From positions 682,001-746,000 of the forward strand of contig NZ_CP128362.1 of the NCBI RefSeq assembly GCF_034274695.1: DNA of 64,000 nucleotides, given 5' to 3'. The stretch comes from Chitinophaga sp. LS1 (GTDB lineage Bacteria; Bacteroidota; Bacteroidia; Chitinophagales; Chitinophagaceae). This document shows positions 27,409-36,488 of this stretch, in pieces; the first letter of the stretch is position 1, and each line of letters begins with the position of its first letter. The position numbers and the translations under genes are program-made. Under the pieces are notes generated by a model. That model was not told where the DNA came from. It saw nothing but the letters and a program-made list of their open reading frames with translations, and ran no database searches.

Positions 27409-29829
27409 ATGACTATTTCATACAATTGGCTGTGTGACTATTTGCCGGTGAAACCAACACCGGAGGAACTATCTGTGATCCTGACACGCATAGGTCTGGA
27501 AGTTGAAAGCCTGGAAGAATTCGAATCTGTTAAAGGCAGTCTGGAAGGACTTGTCATCGGAGAAGTACTCACCGCAGTACCACATCCCAATGCTGACAAA
27601 CTGAGACTGACTACTGTCAATATCGGTGCCGCTGAGCCCCTCAACATTGTTTGTGGTGCGCCGAACGTTGCTGTTGGACAAAAAGTAGTGGTGGCCCCCA
27701 TCGGTGTGACCATCTACCCTGCCTCCGGCGAACCGCTGACCATGAAAAAAGCAAAGATCCGTGGCGAAGAAAGCCATGGTATGATCTGCGCTGAAGACGA
27801 AATCGGCCTCGGTAGCAGTCATGCAGGTATCCTTGTGCTGGATCCTTCCCTGACCCCAGGTACCCCTGCCCGTGAAATATTCAAACCTTTTGAGGACTGG
27901 GTGTATGAAATCGGCCTCACCCCTAATCGCATGGATGCTATGAGTCATCTGGGCGTGGCAAAGGATGTGTGTGCTTACCTGAACAATACCGGCAATACGC
28001 TCGATAACAAAGCGAAAATCCCTGCCCTGGCTCCATTGCCTGAAGCAAAAGACCGCTACGACATCGCCGTATCCATCGAAAATACTACCGCCTGCCCTCG
28101 TTATGCAGGTATCACCCTCACCGGTGTGAAAGTAGGTCCTTCTCCTGAATGGCTGGCACATCGCCTGCAGGCAATCGGCATCCGTTCTATTAGTAATGTA
28201 GTGGATATCACCAACTTCATCCTGCATGAAACAGGTCAGCCATTGCACGCTTTCGATGCTGATACTATCAAAGGCCGCCAGATCCGGGTAAAGAACCTGC
28301 CACAGAATACCCCCTTCGTCACCCTCGACGAAAAGGAACGTAAACTGGATGCCGCTGACCTCGTGATCTGCAATGCAGACAGCGAACCAATGGCCCTGGC
28401 CGGTGTATTCGGTGGCCTGCACACAGGTGTATCCGATACTACCACTAATATTTTCCTGGAAAGCGCCTGCTTCGCTGCTGCCAGCATCCGTCCTACCTCT
28501 TTCCGTCATGGATTGCGCACTGACGCTGCTGCCCGTTTTGAAAAAGGTGTGGATATCTCAGGTACCGTATACGTTTTACAACGTGCCGCTGCCCTGATCT
28601 GTGAACTGGCCGGTGGCCAGGCTGCCTCAGGCATCATAGATGTATATCCTGCACCTAAGCCTGCTGTGGAAGTGGAAACCTCCTGGAAATATATCCAGAA
28701 GTTAAGTGGTAAAGCATACCCTGCTGACAAAATTGAACGCATCCTGGTGAGCCTTGGATTCACATTCCTGTCTAAGACTGATGAGCACTTCCGCGTAGCA
28801 GTTCCTTACTCCAAACCAGATATCAGCATTCCTGCAGATATCGTGGAAGAAGTAATGCGTATAGATGGTCTGGATAATATTGACATTCCTACCCAGGTGC
28901 AGATTACCCCGTCTCCGGCTTCCCGTCCTGACAAGGAAAAGATCCGTGAAAAGGTGGCTAACTACCTGGCATCGAATGGTTTCAATGAAATCTTCACCAA
29001 CTCCATCACGAACAGTAAGTACTACTCACCCGAGGTACTGGCTACGACCGTTCGTATGATCAACAGTCTGACCGAAGACCTGGACATCATGCGTCCTTCC
29101 ATGCTGGAAACCGGTCTGGAAAGTGTATCGCACAACCTGAACCGCAGAAATGACAACCTGTTGTTCTTCGAATTCGGTAATACTTACGCCACCAGCGGCG
29201 AACATAAATATGAAGAAACAGCTCACCTGAGCCTGTACCTCACGGGTCAGAAGGTGGCAGAAAGCTGGTTGCACAAAGCAGCACCGGTTGACTTCTACTT
29301 CCTGAAAGGTTATGTGCAAAACGTATTGCAACTACTGGGTATCAAGGGATTGCAATGGAAAGAAGGAGAACAGCATACCTGGGAGATCGTAGTAAAAAAC
29401 AAATCGGTAGTGACCCTCGGTGCTGTGGACAATGCAAAACTGAAACAGTTCGACATCAAACAACCAGTATGGTTTGCAGATTTCAACTGGCTGAATTTGT
29501 TAAGCCTGTTGCAAAAAACAGAAAGCTTCTATAAAGAGATTCCTAAGTTCCCATCCGTACGTCGTGACCTGGCACTCATCCTTGACAAACAGGTGAAATA
29601 CGCTGCAGTAGAGGCCGCAGTAAAAACTGTGAAGTCTCCACTCCTGCAGAACGTAAACCTCTTCGACGTATTCGAAAGCGAAAAGCTGGGTAATAATAAG
29701 AAGTCTTACGCAGTAAGCTTCACCTTCCAGGATGCGCAAAAGACGTTGACTGACAAGGAGATCGATGCGGTAATGGAAAAGCTCATCAAAACCTTCCAGA
29801 CACAACTCCAGGCTGAGATCAGAAAATAA
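27409..29829 (+). CDS. pheT: phenylalanine--tRNA ligase beta subunit
   Basis: An 806-residue subunit counted from the ATG at 27409 (MTISYNWLCDYLPVKPTPEEL). The domains follow the family order: tRNA-binding OB domain at about 40-150 (VIGEVLTAVPHPNADKLRLTTVNIG ... NIVCGAPNV), B3/B4 editing domain (GIRSISNVVDITNFILHETGQPLHAFDADTI), B5 domain, catalytic-like core (LNRRNDNLLFFEFGNTY), and C-terminal anticodon-binding FDX-ACB domain (KFPSVRRDLALILDKQVKY). A longer frame from 27310 has no family match. The alpha subunit gene is not in the window. Confidence 0.96.
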   Translation: MTISYNWLCDYLPVKPTPEELSVILTRIGLEVESLEEFESVKGSLEGLVIGEVLTAVPHPNADKLRLTTVNIGAAEPLNIVCGAPNVAVGQKVVVAPIGVTIYPASGEPLTMKKAKIRGEESHGMICAEDEIGLGSSHAGILVLDPSLTPGTPAREIFKPFEDWVYEIGLTPNRMDAMSHLGVAKDVCAYLNNTGNTLDNKAKIPALAPLPEAKDRYDIAVSIENTTACPRYAGITLTGVKVGPSPEWLAHRLQAIGIRSISNVVDITNFILHETGQPLHAFDADTIKGRQIRVKNLPQNTPFVTLDEKERKLDAADLVICNADSEPMALAGVFGGLHTGVSDTTTNIFLESACFAAASIRPTSFRHGLRTDAAARFEKGVDISGTVYVLQRAAALICELAGGQAASGIIDVYPAPKPAVEVETSWKYIQKLSGKAYPADKIERILVSLGFTFLSKTDEHFRVAVPYSKPDISIPADIVEEVMRIDGLDNIDIPTQVQITPSPASRPDKEKIREKVANYLASNGFNEIFTNSITNSKYYSPEVLATTVRMINSLTEDLDIMRPSMLETGLESVSHNLNRRNDNLLFFEFGNTYATSGEHKYEETAHLSLYLTGQKVAESWLHKAAPVDFYFLKGYVQNVLQLLGIKGLQWKEGEQHTWEIVVKNKSVVTLGAVDNAKLKQFDIKQPVWFADFNWLNLLSLLQKTESFYKEIPKFPSVRRDLALILDKQVKYAAVEAAVKTVKSPLLQNVNLFDVFESEKLGNNKKSYAVSFTFQDAQKTLTDKEIDAVMEKLIKTFQTQLQAEIRK

Positions 29830-29832
29830 TTA

Positions 29833-29875
29833 AAATGCTCCACGCAGGTATCATAGCCCGGGTGGAGCATTTTTT
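29833..29875 (+). terminator. pheT terminator
   Basis: ATGCTCCAC/GTGGAGCAT stem (29835-29843 and 29862-29870) followed by T residues, directly after the pheT stop. Confidence 0.85.
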
Positions 29876-29948
29876 GTTAAAATCTCTTGAATATTAATCT
29901 CCGGTAGTTTCTATTATCAATTCATAATCCGTAATTTGTACTCATAAG

Positions 29949-29956
29949 TACATTTG
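29949..29956 (+). promoter_or_regulatory. -7 box before the zapB-like gene
   Basis: TACATTTG matches TAnnTTTG and ends 4 bases before the TTG start at 29961, so the transcript would begin at or very near the start codon. No matching TTTG was found at the usual distance upstream, so support is partial. Confidence 0.45.
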
Positions 29957-29960
29957 AACA

Positions 29961-30269
29961 TTGGCTTTGGAGCAACACATACTACGAATTGAAGAAAAGC
30001 TGCAACAGTTGCTGAAAAAGCTGCAACAGGTGCAGTCGGAGAATGTATCGCTCAAAGAAACGTTGCAAATCAAGGACAACGAACTGATAATGAAGCAACA
30101 GCAGCTCGATGAGCTGGACAATAAGTTACACTTGGCCAGAATCGCGGGTGCTGCACAGGGTACTCCCGGAAACAAGGAAGATGACGAAGAGTTTAAGAAG
30201 GAAATGCGCAATAAGATCAATGAATATATCAGGGAGATTGACCGCTGTATCGCCTTATTAAACATATAA
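29961..30269 (+). CDS. coiled-coil ZapB-like cell-division protein
   Basis: A 102-residue, mostly coiled-coil protein (EEKLQQLLKKLQQVQSENVSLKETLQIKDNELIMKQQQLDEL). It precedes zapA by 11 bases, so it probably works with ZapA at the division ring, although sequence alone cannot prove it. No ATG is near the start; an in-frame stop at 29955-29957 forces initiation at TTG 29961 or TTG 29967. Confidence 0.75.
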   Translation: MALEQHILRIEEKLQQLLKKLQQVQSENVSLKETLQIKDNELIMKQQQLDELDNKLHLARIAGAAQGTPGNKEDDEEFKKEMRNKINEYIREIDRCIALLNI

Positions 30270-30280
30270 ACGACACAACC

Positions 30281-30574
30281 ATGGAACCGCTGATCCCCAT
30301 TAATATTATCGTAGCAGACAGGTCCTACAGATTAAAAATCAAGCCGGAAGAAGAAGAGGAAGTACGCCGGACCATGAAGGAAGTGAACGAAAAGATCATA
30401 GAATTCAAAACTGCGTATGCGGGCAAAGACTTACAGGATTACATCGCGATGGCGCTGATCATGTACTCGACCCATCCTGTTACCCACGGTGGAAAAGTGC
30501 AGGCTGGTCTGCAACCATTTCTGGAGGAGAAGCTGCAACATCTGGAGACATTGATCGATGAGCACTTAAAATAA
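30281..30574 (+). CDS. zapA: cell division protein ZapA
   Basis: A 97-residue ZapA, which bundles FtsZ filaments at the division site. The N-terminal beta part (INIIVADRSYRLKIKPEEEEEVRRTMKEVNEKI) and the long C-terminal helix for dimerisation are in place, at normal length. It is co-transcribed with the coiled-coil gene just upstream, and a structured intergenic region lies downstream. Confidence 0.92.
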   Translation: MEPLIPINIIVADRSYRLKIKPEEEEEVRRTMKEVNEKIIEFKTAYAGKDLQDYIAMALIMYSTHPVTHGGKVQAGLQPFLEEKLQHLETLIDEHLK

Positions 30575-31009
30575 ATTCAACCAACCTCGGTTCAGGAAAT
30601 GCAAAAGAGTCCCTATTAATAATTTAAAAATGAAGGAAATATATTAATATGCACCCTGAAAAGAAGATGTTTTGTAATAAGAAATGTTGAGTCCGGTAAG
30701 TGATGGATGATAGGAAGGGGCTGAAATGTTTTGAAAAAGTGGATTTCTAGAAAGTAATATATTCTAATATATAAATACGATATAGCAATTTAACGTTCAG
30801 CAAATTACTGTCGCTTCCCCGTTCATGAAAGCTGCGCCTGATGGCCCATACGGGGGTCTGGCCGGCCAAAATACCTACAAATCCTCAACTGTACTGCATT
30901 GCAGCACATTCTTTTTTGTATTTTCGTGAATCAGTTCTCACCCTCTACCTTTTCCACGGAATAGGGATGTGGCCAGGAATGCAACATAAATCAAGTTAAA
31001 ATTATTGAA
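30575..31009. other. zapA-rny intergenic region
   Basis: A gene-free stretch of 435 bases. The first half is AT-rich with no clear signal. The second half holds the structured RNA candidate at about 30810-30917. Confidence 0.6.
30810..30917 (+). ncRNA. candidate structured RNA downstream of zapA, possibly 6S RNA
   Basis: CCCCGT (30817-30822) can pair with ACGGGG (30850-30855). The palindrome TGGCCGGCCA follows (30859-30868). The stretch ends with a TGTACTGC/GCAGCACA hairpin (30890-30908) and a T-rich run (30909-30916), like an intrinsic terminator. 6S RNA lies beside zapA in Gammaproteobacteria, and I recall similar placement in Bacteroidota, so 6S is the leading guess. I could not fold the full 6S structure by eye. 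Confidence 0.35.
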
Positions 31010-32575
31010 ATGGAATCTACTTTAATCGTAGCAATAACAGCAGTAGCTGCGTTGATCATAGGAATACTGCTAGGCAAGGTTATATTTGCTAAGAACACAC
31101 AAATAAAAATACAGGAAGCTGAGGCTCAGGCACAAAAGATCGTAGAAGATGGGAAAGTAGTCGCTGAGAATGAGAAAAAGAACAGAATACTGGAAGCAAA
31201 GGAGAAATTCCTGCAGTTGAAAAGTGAGCATGAAAAAGAAACCCTGGCGCGCAACCAGAAAATGGCAGATGCAGAAAACCGCATCAAACAGAAAGAACTG
31301 AGTCTGACACAGAAGACAGACACCTTAACGAAACAGATGCAGGAGAATGAGGCGATCAAGGAAAACCTGACCCGCCAGATGGAGCTGGTAGCTGTAAAAC
31401 GTACCGAACTCGAAAAACACCAGGAAGAACATATTCGCCGTCTTGAAAAAGTAGCGGCACTTACAGCAGAAGAAGCACGTCATCAGCTCATCGAAAGCCT
31501 GAAAGAAGAAGCCCGCTCACAGGCCCTCTCCCACATACAGGAGATCATCGAAGATGCTAAACTGAAAGCAAACAAGGAAGCTAAGAAAATCATTATACAA
31601 TCCATCCAGCGTACAGCTGCAGAGCAGACCATCGAAAACGCAATCACTGTTTTCAACCTGGAAAGTGATGAAATCAAAGGCCAGATCATTGGTCGTGAAG
31701 GTCGTAACATCCGCGCTATCGAAGCGGCTACCGGAGTTGACCTGATCGTAGACGACACCCCTGAAGCTATTGTATTATCTTCTTTTGACCCACTGCGTCG
31801 TGAAATCGCTCGTCTGTCCCTGCAAAGACTGGTACAGGATGGTCGTATTCACCCTGCACGTATCGAAGAAGTAGTTGAAAAAACGAAGAAACAACTGGAA
31901 GAACAGGTAATGGATATCGGTGAAAGAACCGTGATCGAACTGGGCATCCATGGTCTGCACAAGGAGCTGATCAGACTTGTAGGTAAGATGCGTTTCCGCT
32001 CTTCTTATGGTCAGAACCTGCTCATGCACTCCAAGGAAACAGCTAACCTGTGTGCGGTAATGGCAGCAGAACTGGGTCTGAACCCTAAACTGGCAAAACG
32101 TGCTGGTCTGCTCCATGATATTGGTAAAGTACCTGATGAAGAAACTGAACTGAGCCACGCCCTGCTGGGTGCCAAGCTGGCTGAGAAATATGGTGAGCAT
32201 GCAGCGGTAGTGAATGCGATCGGTGCACACCACGATGAAATGGAAATGCAATATGTGATCTCTCCGATTGTACAGGCTTGTGATGCCATCTCTGGTGCCC
32301 GTCCTGGTGCCCGTCGTGAAATCATGCAGAGCTACCTGCAGCGTATCAAAGATCTGGAAAACCTGGCGCTGGCACATGATGGTGTGGAAAAAGCGTATGC
32401 AATTCAGGCAGGTCGTGAACTGCGCGTGATCGTAGAGAGTGAGAAAGTGACAGACAACGATGCAGATCGTCTTTCATTTGAAATCGCGAACAAGATCCAG
32501 AATGATATGCAGTATCCTGGACAAATTAAGGTGACCGTGATCAGGGAGAAACGTGCTGTTAATGTAGCGCGCTAA
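31010..32575 (+). CDS. rny: ribonuclease Y
   Basis: A 521-residue membrane-anchored endoribonuclease that starts mRNA decay. Order: N-terminal membrane helix ([18 protein letters not shown]), long coiled coil (about 30-195), KH RNA-binding domain ([38 protein letters not shown]), HD phosphohydrolase domain with [10 protein letters not shown] and a later HHDEME, and the C-terminal tail [26 protein letters not shown]. Length is typical. Confidence 0.96.
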   Translation: MESTLIVAITAVAALIIGILLGKVIFAKNTQIKIQEAEAQAQKIVEDGKVVAENEKKNRILEAKEKFLQLKSEHEKETLARNQKMADAENRIKQKELSLTQKTDTLTKQMQENEAIKENLTRQMELVAVKRTELEKHQEEHIRRLEKVAALTAEEARHQLIESLKEEARSQALSHIQEIIEDAKLKANKEAKKIIIQSIQRTAAEQTIENAITVFNLESDEIKGQIIGREGRNIRAIEAATGVDLIVDDTPEAIVLSSFDPLRREIARLSLQRLVQDGRIHPARIEEVVEKTKKQLEEQVMDIGERTVIELGIHGLHKELIRLVGKMRFRSSYGQNLLMHSKETANLCAVMAAELGLNPKLAKRAGLLHDIGKVPDEETELSHALLGAKLAEKYGEHAAVVNAIGAHHDEMEMQYVISPIVQACDAISGARPGARREIMQSYLQRIKDLENLALAHDGVEKAYAIQAGRELRVIVESEKVTDNDADRLSFEIANKIQNDMQYPGQIKVTVIREKRAVNVAR

Positions 32576-32597
32576 TTCAGTAGAATTAATATATTTA

Positions 32598-32634
32598 AAG
32601 CAGGCCTGGAAGTTAGATTCCAGCCTGCTTTTTT
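32598..32634 (+). terminator. rny terminator
   Basis: AAGCAGG...GGAA paired with TTCC...CCTGCTT (32598-32611 and 32618-32630, one bulged base) followed by T residues, 22 bases after the rny stop. Confidence 0.85.
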
Positions 32635-32657
32635 AATTCCACTAATTACTTAACTCA

Positions 32658-33485
32658 ATGATTATGCATCCCTTAGAATCACAGATCGAAGCAGCTGTCA
32701 ATTTTCTTTCTCCTTTTAATGTTGATAAAGCCCGCGTAGGGATCGTATTGGGCACAGGTCTGGGCCAGCTGGTACAACATATTGTTGTGAGCAAGACAAT
32801 CTCATACTATGAGATACCCCATTTTTCCTTATCGACGGTAGAGTCGCATAAGGGTCAGCTGATCTTTGGTAAGATTGGTGAGACCCCTGTTATTGCGATG
32901 CAAGGGCGATTTCATTATTATGAAGGGTACTCCATGCAGCAGATTACATTTCCGATACGGGTAATGAAGGCATTGGGGGTGGAGAAACTATTATTGAGTA
33001 ATGCCGCGGGTGGGATGCGACCGGCGTTTAAGAAGGGGGATATGGTGCTGTTGGATGATCATATTAATTTACAGCCGGAGAATCCGCTTCGGGGGTTGAA
33101 TTCCCCGGTGTTTGGCGTGAGGTTTCCGGATATGAGTATGCCTTATGATGAAGAGTTGGGAAAGTTGCTGAAGGCGGCGGCGCATAAGGTGGGGTATTTT
33201 TTGAGGACGGGAGTGTATGTGGCGGTACCTGGGCCTAATTTGGAGACGAGGGCGGAGTATCGGTTTTTGAGGATGATAGGGGGTGATATGGTGGGGATGA
33301 GTACGGTGCCGGAGGTGATAGTGGCGAATCAGATTAAGTTACCGTGTGCAGCGGTGAGTGTGATTACGGATGAGTGTGATCCGGATAATTTGCATGCGGT
33401 GAGTATAGAGGAGATAATAGAAGTGGCAGGGAATACGGATAGGAAGTTGAGTGAGATATTTGTGGAGGTGGTGAAGCAGTTGTAG
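32658..33485 (+). CDS. purine nucleoside phosphorylase
   Basis: A 275-residue trimeric-type (PNP-I) phosphorylase that splits inosine or guanosine into base and ribose 1-phosphate for salvage. Family text: GIVLGTGLGQLV, the phosphate-site segment GRFHYYEGYSMQQITFPIRVMKALG, LLSNAAGGMRPAFKKGDMVLLDDHINL, VAVPGPNLETRAEYRFLRMIGGDMVGMSTVPEVIVANQ, and VITDECDPDN. The start may be at 32658 or two codons later. The 3' half is strikingly G-rich on the coding strand. Confidence 0.94.
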   Translation: MIMHPLESQIEAAVNFLSPFNVDKARVGIVLGTGLGQLVQHIVVSKTISYYEIPHFSLSTVESHKGQLIFGKIGETPVIAMQGRFHYYEGYSMQQITFPIRVMKALGVEKLLLSNAAGGMRPAFKKGDMVLLDDHINLQPENPLRGLNSPVFGVRFPDMSMPYDEELGKLLKAAAHKVGYFLRTGVYVAVPGPNLETRAEYRFLRMIGGDMVGMSTVPEVIVANQIKLPCAAVSVITDECDPDNLHAVSIEEIIEVAGNTDRKLSEIFVEVVKQL

Positions 33486-33518
33486 GGTGGCGTGGCGTAG
33501 CTGGCGCCAGGCTTTTTC

Positions 33519-33625
33519 TAGAGGTGGTTTTGGGGAGGAGGCTTTTGGGGAGGTGACCTTTTATCGAGGTAACTTTTTCTCGAGGTGGATTTGGGGAAGG
33601 TGGCTTTGGGGAAGCCAGCCGAAGG
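33519..33625 (+). repeat. G-run-rich repeats behind the phosphorylase gene
   Basis: Short degenerate repeats of the type AGGTGG/TTTTGGGG with many GGGG and GGAGG runs. The RNA could fold into G-quadruplexes. An open frame of 79 codons across it has no protein-like quality and is not called. Confidence 0.55.
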
Positions 33626-33677
33626 ACTTTTTTGCTGGATTTTTTTACTGGCCGCAGGCTCCTTTACGGCCCCCAAA

Positions 33678-33713
33678 CAAAAACGCTTTTGCCGGATGGC
33701 AAAAGCGTTTTTG
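33678..33713. terminator. bidirectional terminator between phosphorylase and scpB
   Basis: A perfect 16-bp stem (33678-33693 and 33698-33713, AAAAACGCTTTTGCC and its complement) with loop GGAT. T runs on both strands serve the two convergent genes. Confidence 0.85.
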
Positions 33714-33717
33714 TTGT

Positions 33718-35013
33718 TTATTTTGAATGAGATGGATGATCATCATCTTCTCCTTTTTCTTCGTCTTCGTCGTTATTTTCATCTTCGTCATCGTCTTCTT
33801 CATCCTCGTCATCGTCTTCATCGTCTTCATCCTCATCGTCTTCATCCTCATCGTCGTCGTCTTCTTCATCCTCATCGTCATCTTCCTCCTCGTCATCGTC
33901 TTCTTCATCATCCCCTTCCTCGCCATCTTCTTCTTCGTCCTCCTCATCTTCGTCCTCGTCATCTTCTTCTTCTTCATCCCCTTCCTCCTCATCTTCTTCC
34001 TCGTCATCCTCTTCCTCGCTATCCTCTTCTTCATCACCATCCACAACATCTTCATCCTCCTCCCCATCTTCACCATCCTCCTCTTCCATCTCTTCCTCCG
34101 TCGGATCCGGCACATACACCACATCCTCAATATGTATCGTCTCTATAATCACATTATCAGGATCCTCTTTTTTATCTTCTTCATCTGCTGCCGCAGGCTC
34201 TTCTTCACTCCCTTCTTCACTTTCAGCTGCAGGTTGTTCAACCTCTTCCTCCGCCACAGGCAGTTCTGTCACTTCGCCCTCTTTTGTTTGCTCTTCCACC
34301 TCTTCCTCTCCCAACGGCAGTTCCAACTGCCCACTCACCTCATCCTCAATCACCGGCAAAATATCACCCATCAACTCTCCATTCTCAGAAACTGACAGTA
34401 TCAGATTATCATCCTCCTGTCCATTTCCTCCTACTCCCATCATAAACGTCGGCTGCACCCCCTCTTCCTCAAACACTTCCTTCAATTTCGGCAGATCCGA
34501 AGCTGAATTCAACCCGAAATAATCCATAAACGCCTTCGAAGTAGTATACAACAGCGGCTTCCCTGGCAAAGTCTCACTCCTCCCGGAAATCACAATCAAC
34601 TCCTTCTCCAACAATTTAGTAATGGAATAATCCGTACTCACCCCACGAATATGCTCAATCTCCCCTTTTGAAATAGGCTGCTTATACGCCACAATCGCCA
34701 ACGTCTCCAACGCCGCTGTAGACAGCCTTTTCAGGAACTTATCCCCATTCAGCTGCGCCACAGTCTGATAATATTCTTTCTTGGTCAGAAACTGAAACCC
34801 TCCCCCACTCTCTCTCACTTCAAACGCATAAAACTCCGAGCTATACTTTTCCCGTATAGCCTCAATAGCCGTCTCCACCTGGTCAACAGTAACCCTGTCT
34901 TCCAAAAAAGCCAGTGCATTATTCAACAAGTCGGTGATATCCAGCACAGGCAGGGGTCTGTCAGCAGCGAATATCAGTGATTCAACATGAGGTATGATCT
35001 GTGAGATTTCCAT
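33718..35013 (-). CDS. scpB: SMC-ScpAB condensin subunit ScpB with giant acidic tail
   Basis: A 431-residue protein. Residues 1 to about 175 are a normal ScpB with two winged helices (MEISQIIPHVESLIFAADRPL, LSTAALETLAIVAYKQPISKGEIEHIRGV, LLEKELIVISGRSETLPGKPLLYTTS), which helps SMC-ScpA organise and segregate chromosomes. After it come an acidic linker and, from about 305 to 425, a nearly unbroken run of Asp and Glu, ending HPSHSK. ScpB is usually about 200 residues. The tail is encoded by GAD/GAR-like triplets prone to slippage. It may mimic DNA or regulate SMC, but that is inference. Confidence 0.93.
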   Translation of the reverse strand: MEISQIIPHVESLIFAADRPLPVLDITDLLNNALAFLEDRVTVDQVETAIEAIREKYSSEFYAFEVRESGGGFQFLTKKEYYQTVAQLNGDKFLKRLSTAALETLAIVAYKQPISKGEIEHIRGVSTDYSITKLLEKELIVISGRSETLPGKPLLYTTSKAFMDYFGLNSASDLPKLKEVFEEEGVQPTFMMGVGGNGQEDDNLILSVSENGELMGDILPVIEDEVSGQLELPLGEEEVEEQTKEGEVTELPVAEEEVEQPAAESEEGSEEEPAAADEEDKKEDPDNVIIETIHIEDVVYVPDPTEEEMEEEDGEDGEEDEDVVDGDEEEDSEEEDDEEEDEEEGDEEEEDDEDEDEEDEEEDGEEGDDEEDDDEEEDDDEDEEDDDDEDEDDEDEDDEDDDEDEEDDDEDENNDEDEEKGEDDDHPSHSK

Positions 35014-35136
35014 TATCCGGTTTTCAATTGCTGGCGTCAGCGCCTATAAGCTAAAAAGTCAAAGACCGAAAATACAGTCTTTGACCTTTATGAAGAAATC
35101 AAAAATTATCGTTGTTAATACGATGTGTATAAGTCA

Positions 35137-35217
35137 GGCTATTACCCTTCCAGAAAAACTACACCACTCACAATCTCAATGAATTCAGTTGTCACATGGG
35201 GTTGTAGCAGATCTTAA
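35137..35217 (-). pseudogene. decayed copy A of the atpG 3' end
   Basis: On the minus strand this reads AAGATCTGCTACAACCC..., then GAGATTGTGAGTGGTG... and CTGGAAGG, matching the last about 30 codons of atpG. About 17 bases of the middle are missing, which destroys the frame. Confidence 0.75.
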
Positions 35218-35228
35218 GTCAGAAGATT

Positions 35229-35300
35229 AGACTTCCAGCACCGCTGCACCACTCACAATCTAAATCAGTTCGCTTGTTATGCAGGGTTGTAACTGGCCCT
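35229..35300 (-). pseudogene. decayed copy B of the atpG 3' end
   Basis: A second degenerate copy of the same atpG tail (GTTACAACCC..., TTAGATTGTGAGTGGTGCAG, GTGCTGGAAG). It carries a similar internal deletion to copy A, so the two probably descend from one shortened duplicate. Confidence 0.75.
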
Positions 35301-35311
35301 CTTTCAGGCTA

Positions 35312-36211
35312 TTAACCTTCCAGCGCCGCTGCACCACTCACGATCTCAGTCAGTTCGGTTGTAATCGCCGCCTGACGTGCACGGTTGTAGCTGATCTTAT
35401 AGTTACGCAACAGTTCATTTGCATTCTCTGTCGCCTTATCCATCGCCGTCATACGGGCACCATGCTCAGAAGCATTCGCATCCAGCATCGCTTTGTACAA
35501 CTGTGTATTCAGGATCTTCGGCATCAGTTCAGCAATCAAAGTTTGCTTTTCCGGTTCGAAGATAAAGTCAGCCTTCGCAGCTTTCTTGCCTTTAGCAGCC
35601 GGAACTTCTTCCTCCACCTTTGCGATTGGCAGGAATTGTTCAGCTTTATAAAACTGGGTAGCGGCATTTTTGAACTGGCTATAAATGATCTCAACGGCAT
35701 CATATTGACCGCTGGTGAAACCATCCATTGCAGCTGCAGCCGCTTCCTTCACGTGATCGAAATCCAGGTGAGCGAACAGGTGCCAGTAAGTGTCGTTCAT
35801 TTTGTAACCATTCTTACCAAAATGCTCCCAACCTTTCTTACCGATAGGCAGGATAGTTACATGACCTTTTTCAAACTGTTCCTGGTATTTTTCACGGATC
35901 ACCTGCTTAGTCAGCTTGATCAGGTTTGAATTGTAAGCACCACATAAGCCTCTGTCCGAGGTTATTACAACTAGTAATACCTTTTCAACAGGACGCTCTG
36001 CTGCCAATGCCAGGTCAATGCTGCCTTCACTGTTGGAAACAATGTTTTGCAACATTTCCTGCAATTTAACGGCATAAGGACGCATCAGTAAAATTGCATC
36101 CTGCGCACGACGCAGTTTCGCAGCACTCACCATTTTCATAGCCTTAGTGATCTGCAGGTTGGACTGTGTGGACTTAATTCGGTTGCGAACTTCTTTAAGC
36201 TGACCGGACAT
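35312..36211 (-). CDS. atpG: ATP synthase F1 subunit gamma
   Basis: A 299-residue central shaft subunit of F1-ATPase. The N-terminal helix (MSGQLKEVRNRIKSTQSNLQITKAMKMVSAAKLRRAQ), the middle Rossmann-like part (ITSDRGLCGAYNSNLIK) and the C-terminal helix (EHGARMTAMDKATENANELLRNYKISYNRARQAAITTELTEIVSGAAAL) are complete. A short Lys/Ala-rich insert (EEEVPAAKGKKAAKA) is notable. atpG usually follows atpA, but here no other atp gene is adjacent, so it is transcribed alone. Two decayed copies of its 3' end follow. Confidence 0.96.
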   Translation of the reverse strand: MSGQLKEVRNRIKSTQSNLQITKAMKMVSAAKLRRAQDAILLMRPYAVKLQEMLQNIVSNSEGSIDLALAAERPVEKVLLVVITSDRGLCGAYNSNLIKLTKQVIREKYQEQFEKGHVTILPIGKKGWEHFGKNGYKMNDTYWHLFAHLDFDHVKEAAAAAMDGFTSGQYDAVEIIYSQFKNAATQFYKAEQFLPIAKVEEEVPAAKGKKAAKADFIFEPEKQTLIAELMPKILNTQLYKAMLDANASEHGARMTAMDKATENANELLRNYKISYNRARQAAITTELTEIVSGAAALEG

Positions 36212-36277
36212 AATGTTTTATGTATTACGTAAAGTTTATATGACTAAAAGCCCTTTAGGAGCTCCAGAATTTGGCTG

Positions 36278-36285
36278 CAAAGGTA
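36278..36285 (-). promoter_or_regulatory. atpG -7 box
   Basis: TACCTTTG on the minus strand matches TAnnTTTG about 65 bases before the atpG start, which supports a promoter of its own. No clear TTTG was found upstream. Confidence 0.5.
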
Positions 36286-36488
36286 ATAAAAAGTAATTAA
36301 GATTGATAGGATTGTGGATAGTTTGGTGTGAAACCAATGTGATCTTCGTCATATATTAATAAAACTGTATGATTGGTTGCAACAAACAAAAATAATCATA
36401 CAATAACTATCTCCGGGAGGTAAAGAATCCTCTTACAGGAACTGATTCTCTCCTGTATTCTGTAATTTTCAATTATTTATTTATCCGG

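Noticed and set aside
33487..33726. 79-codon frame behind the phosphorylase gene
   Set aside because: Composition follows the G-rich repeats, has no family likeness, and overlaps the terminator.
33585..34395. Long open frames opposite the acidic tail of ScpB
   Set aside because: They are antisense translations of the Asp/Glu triplets (runs of His/Leu/Pro or Phe/Ile/Val).
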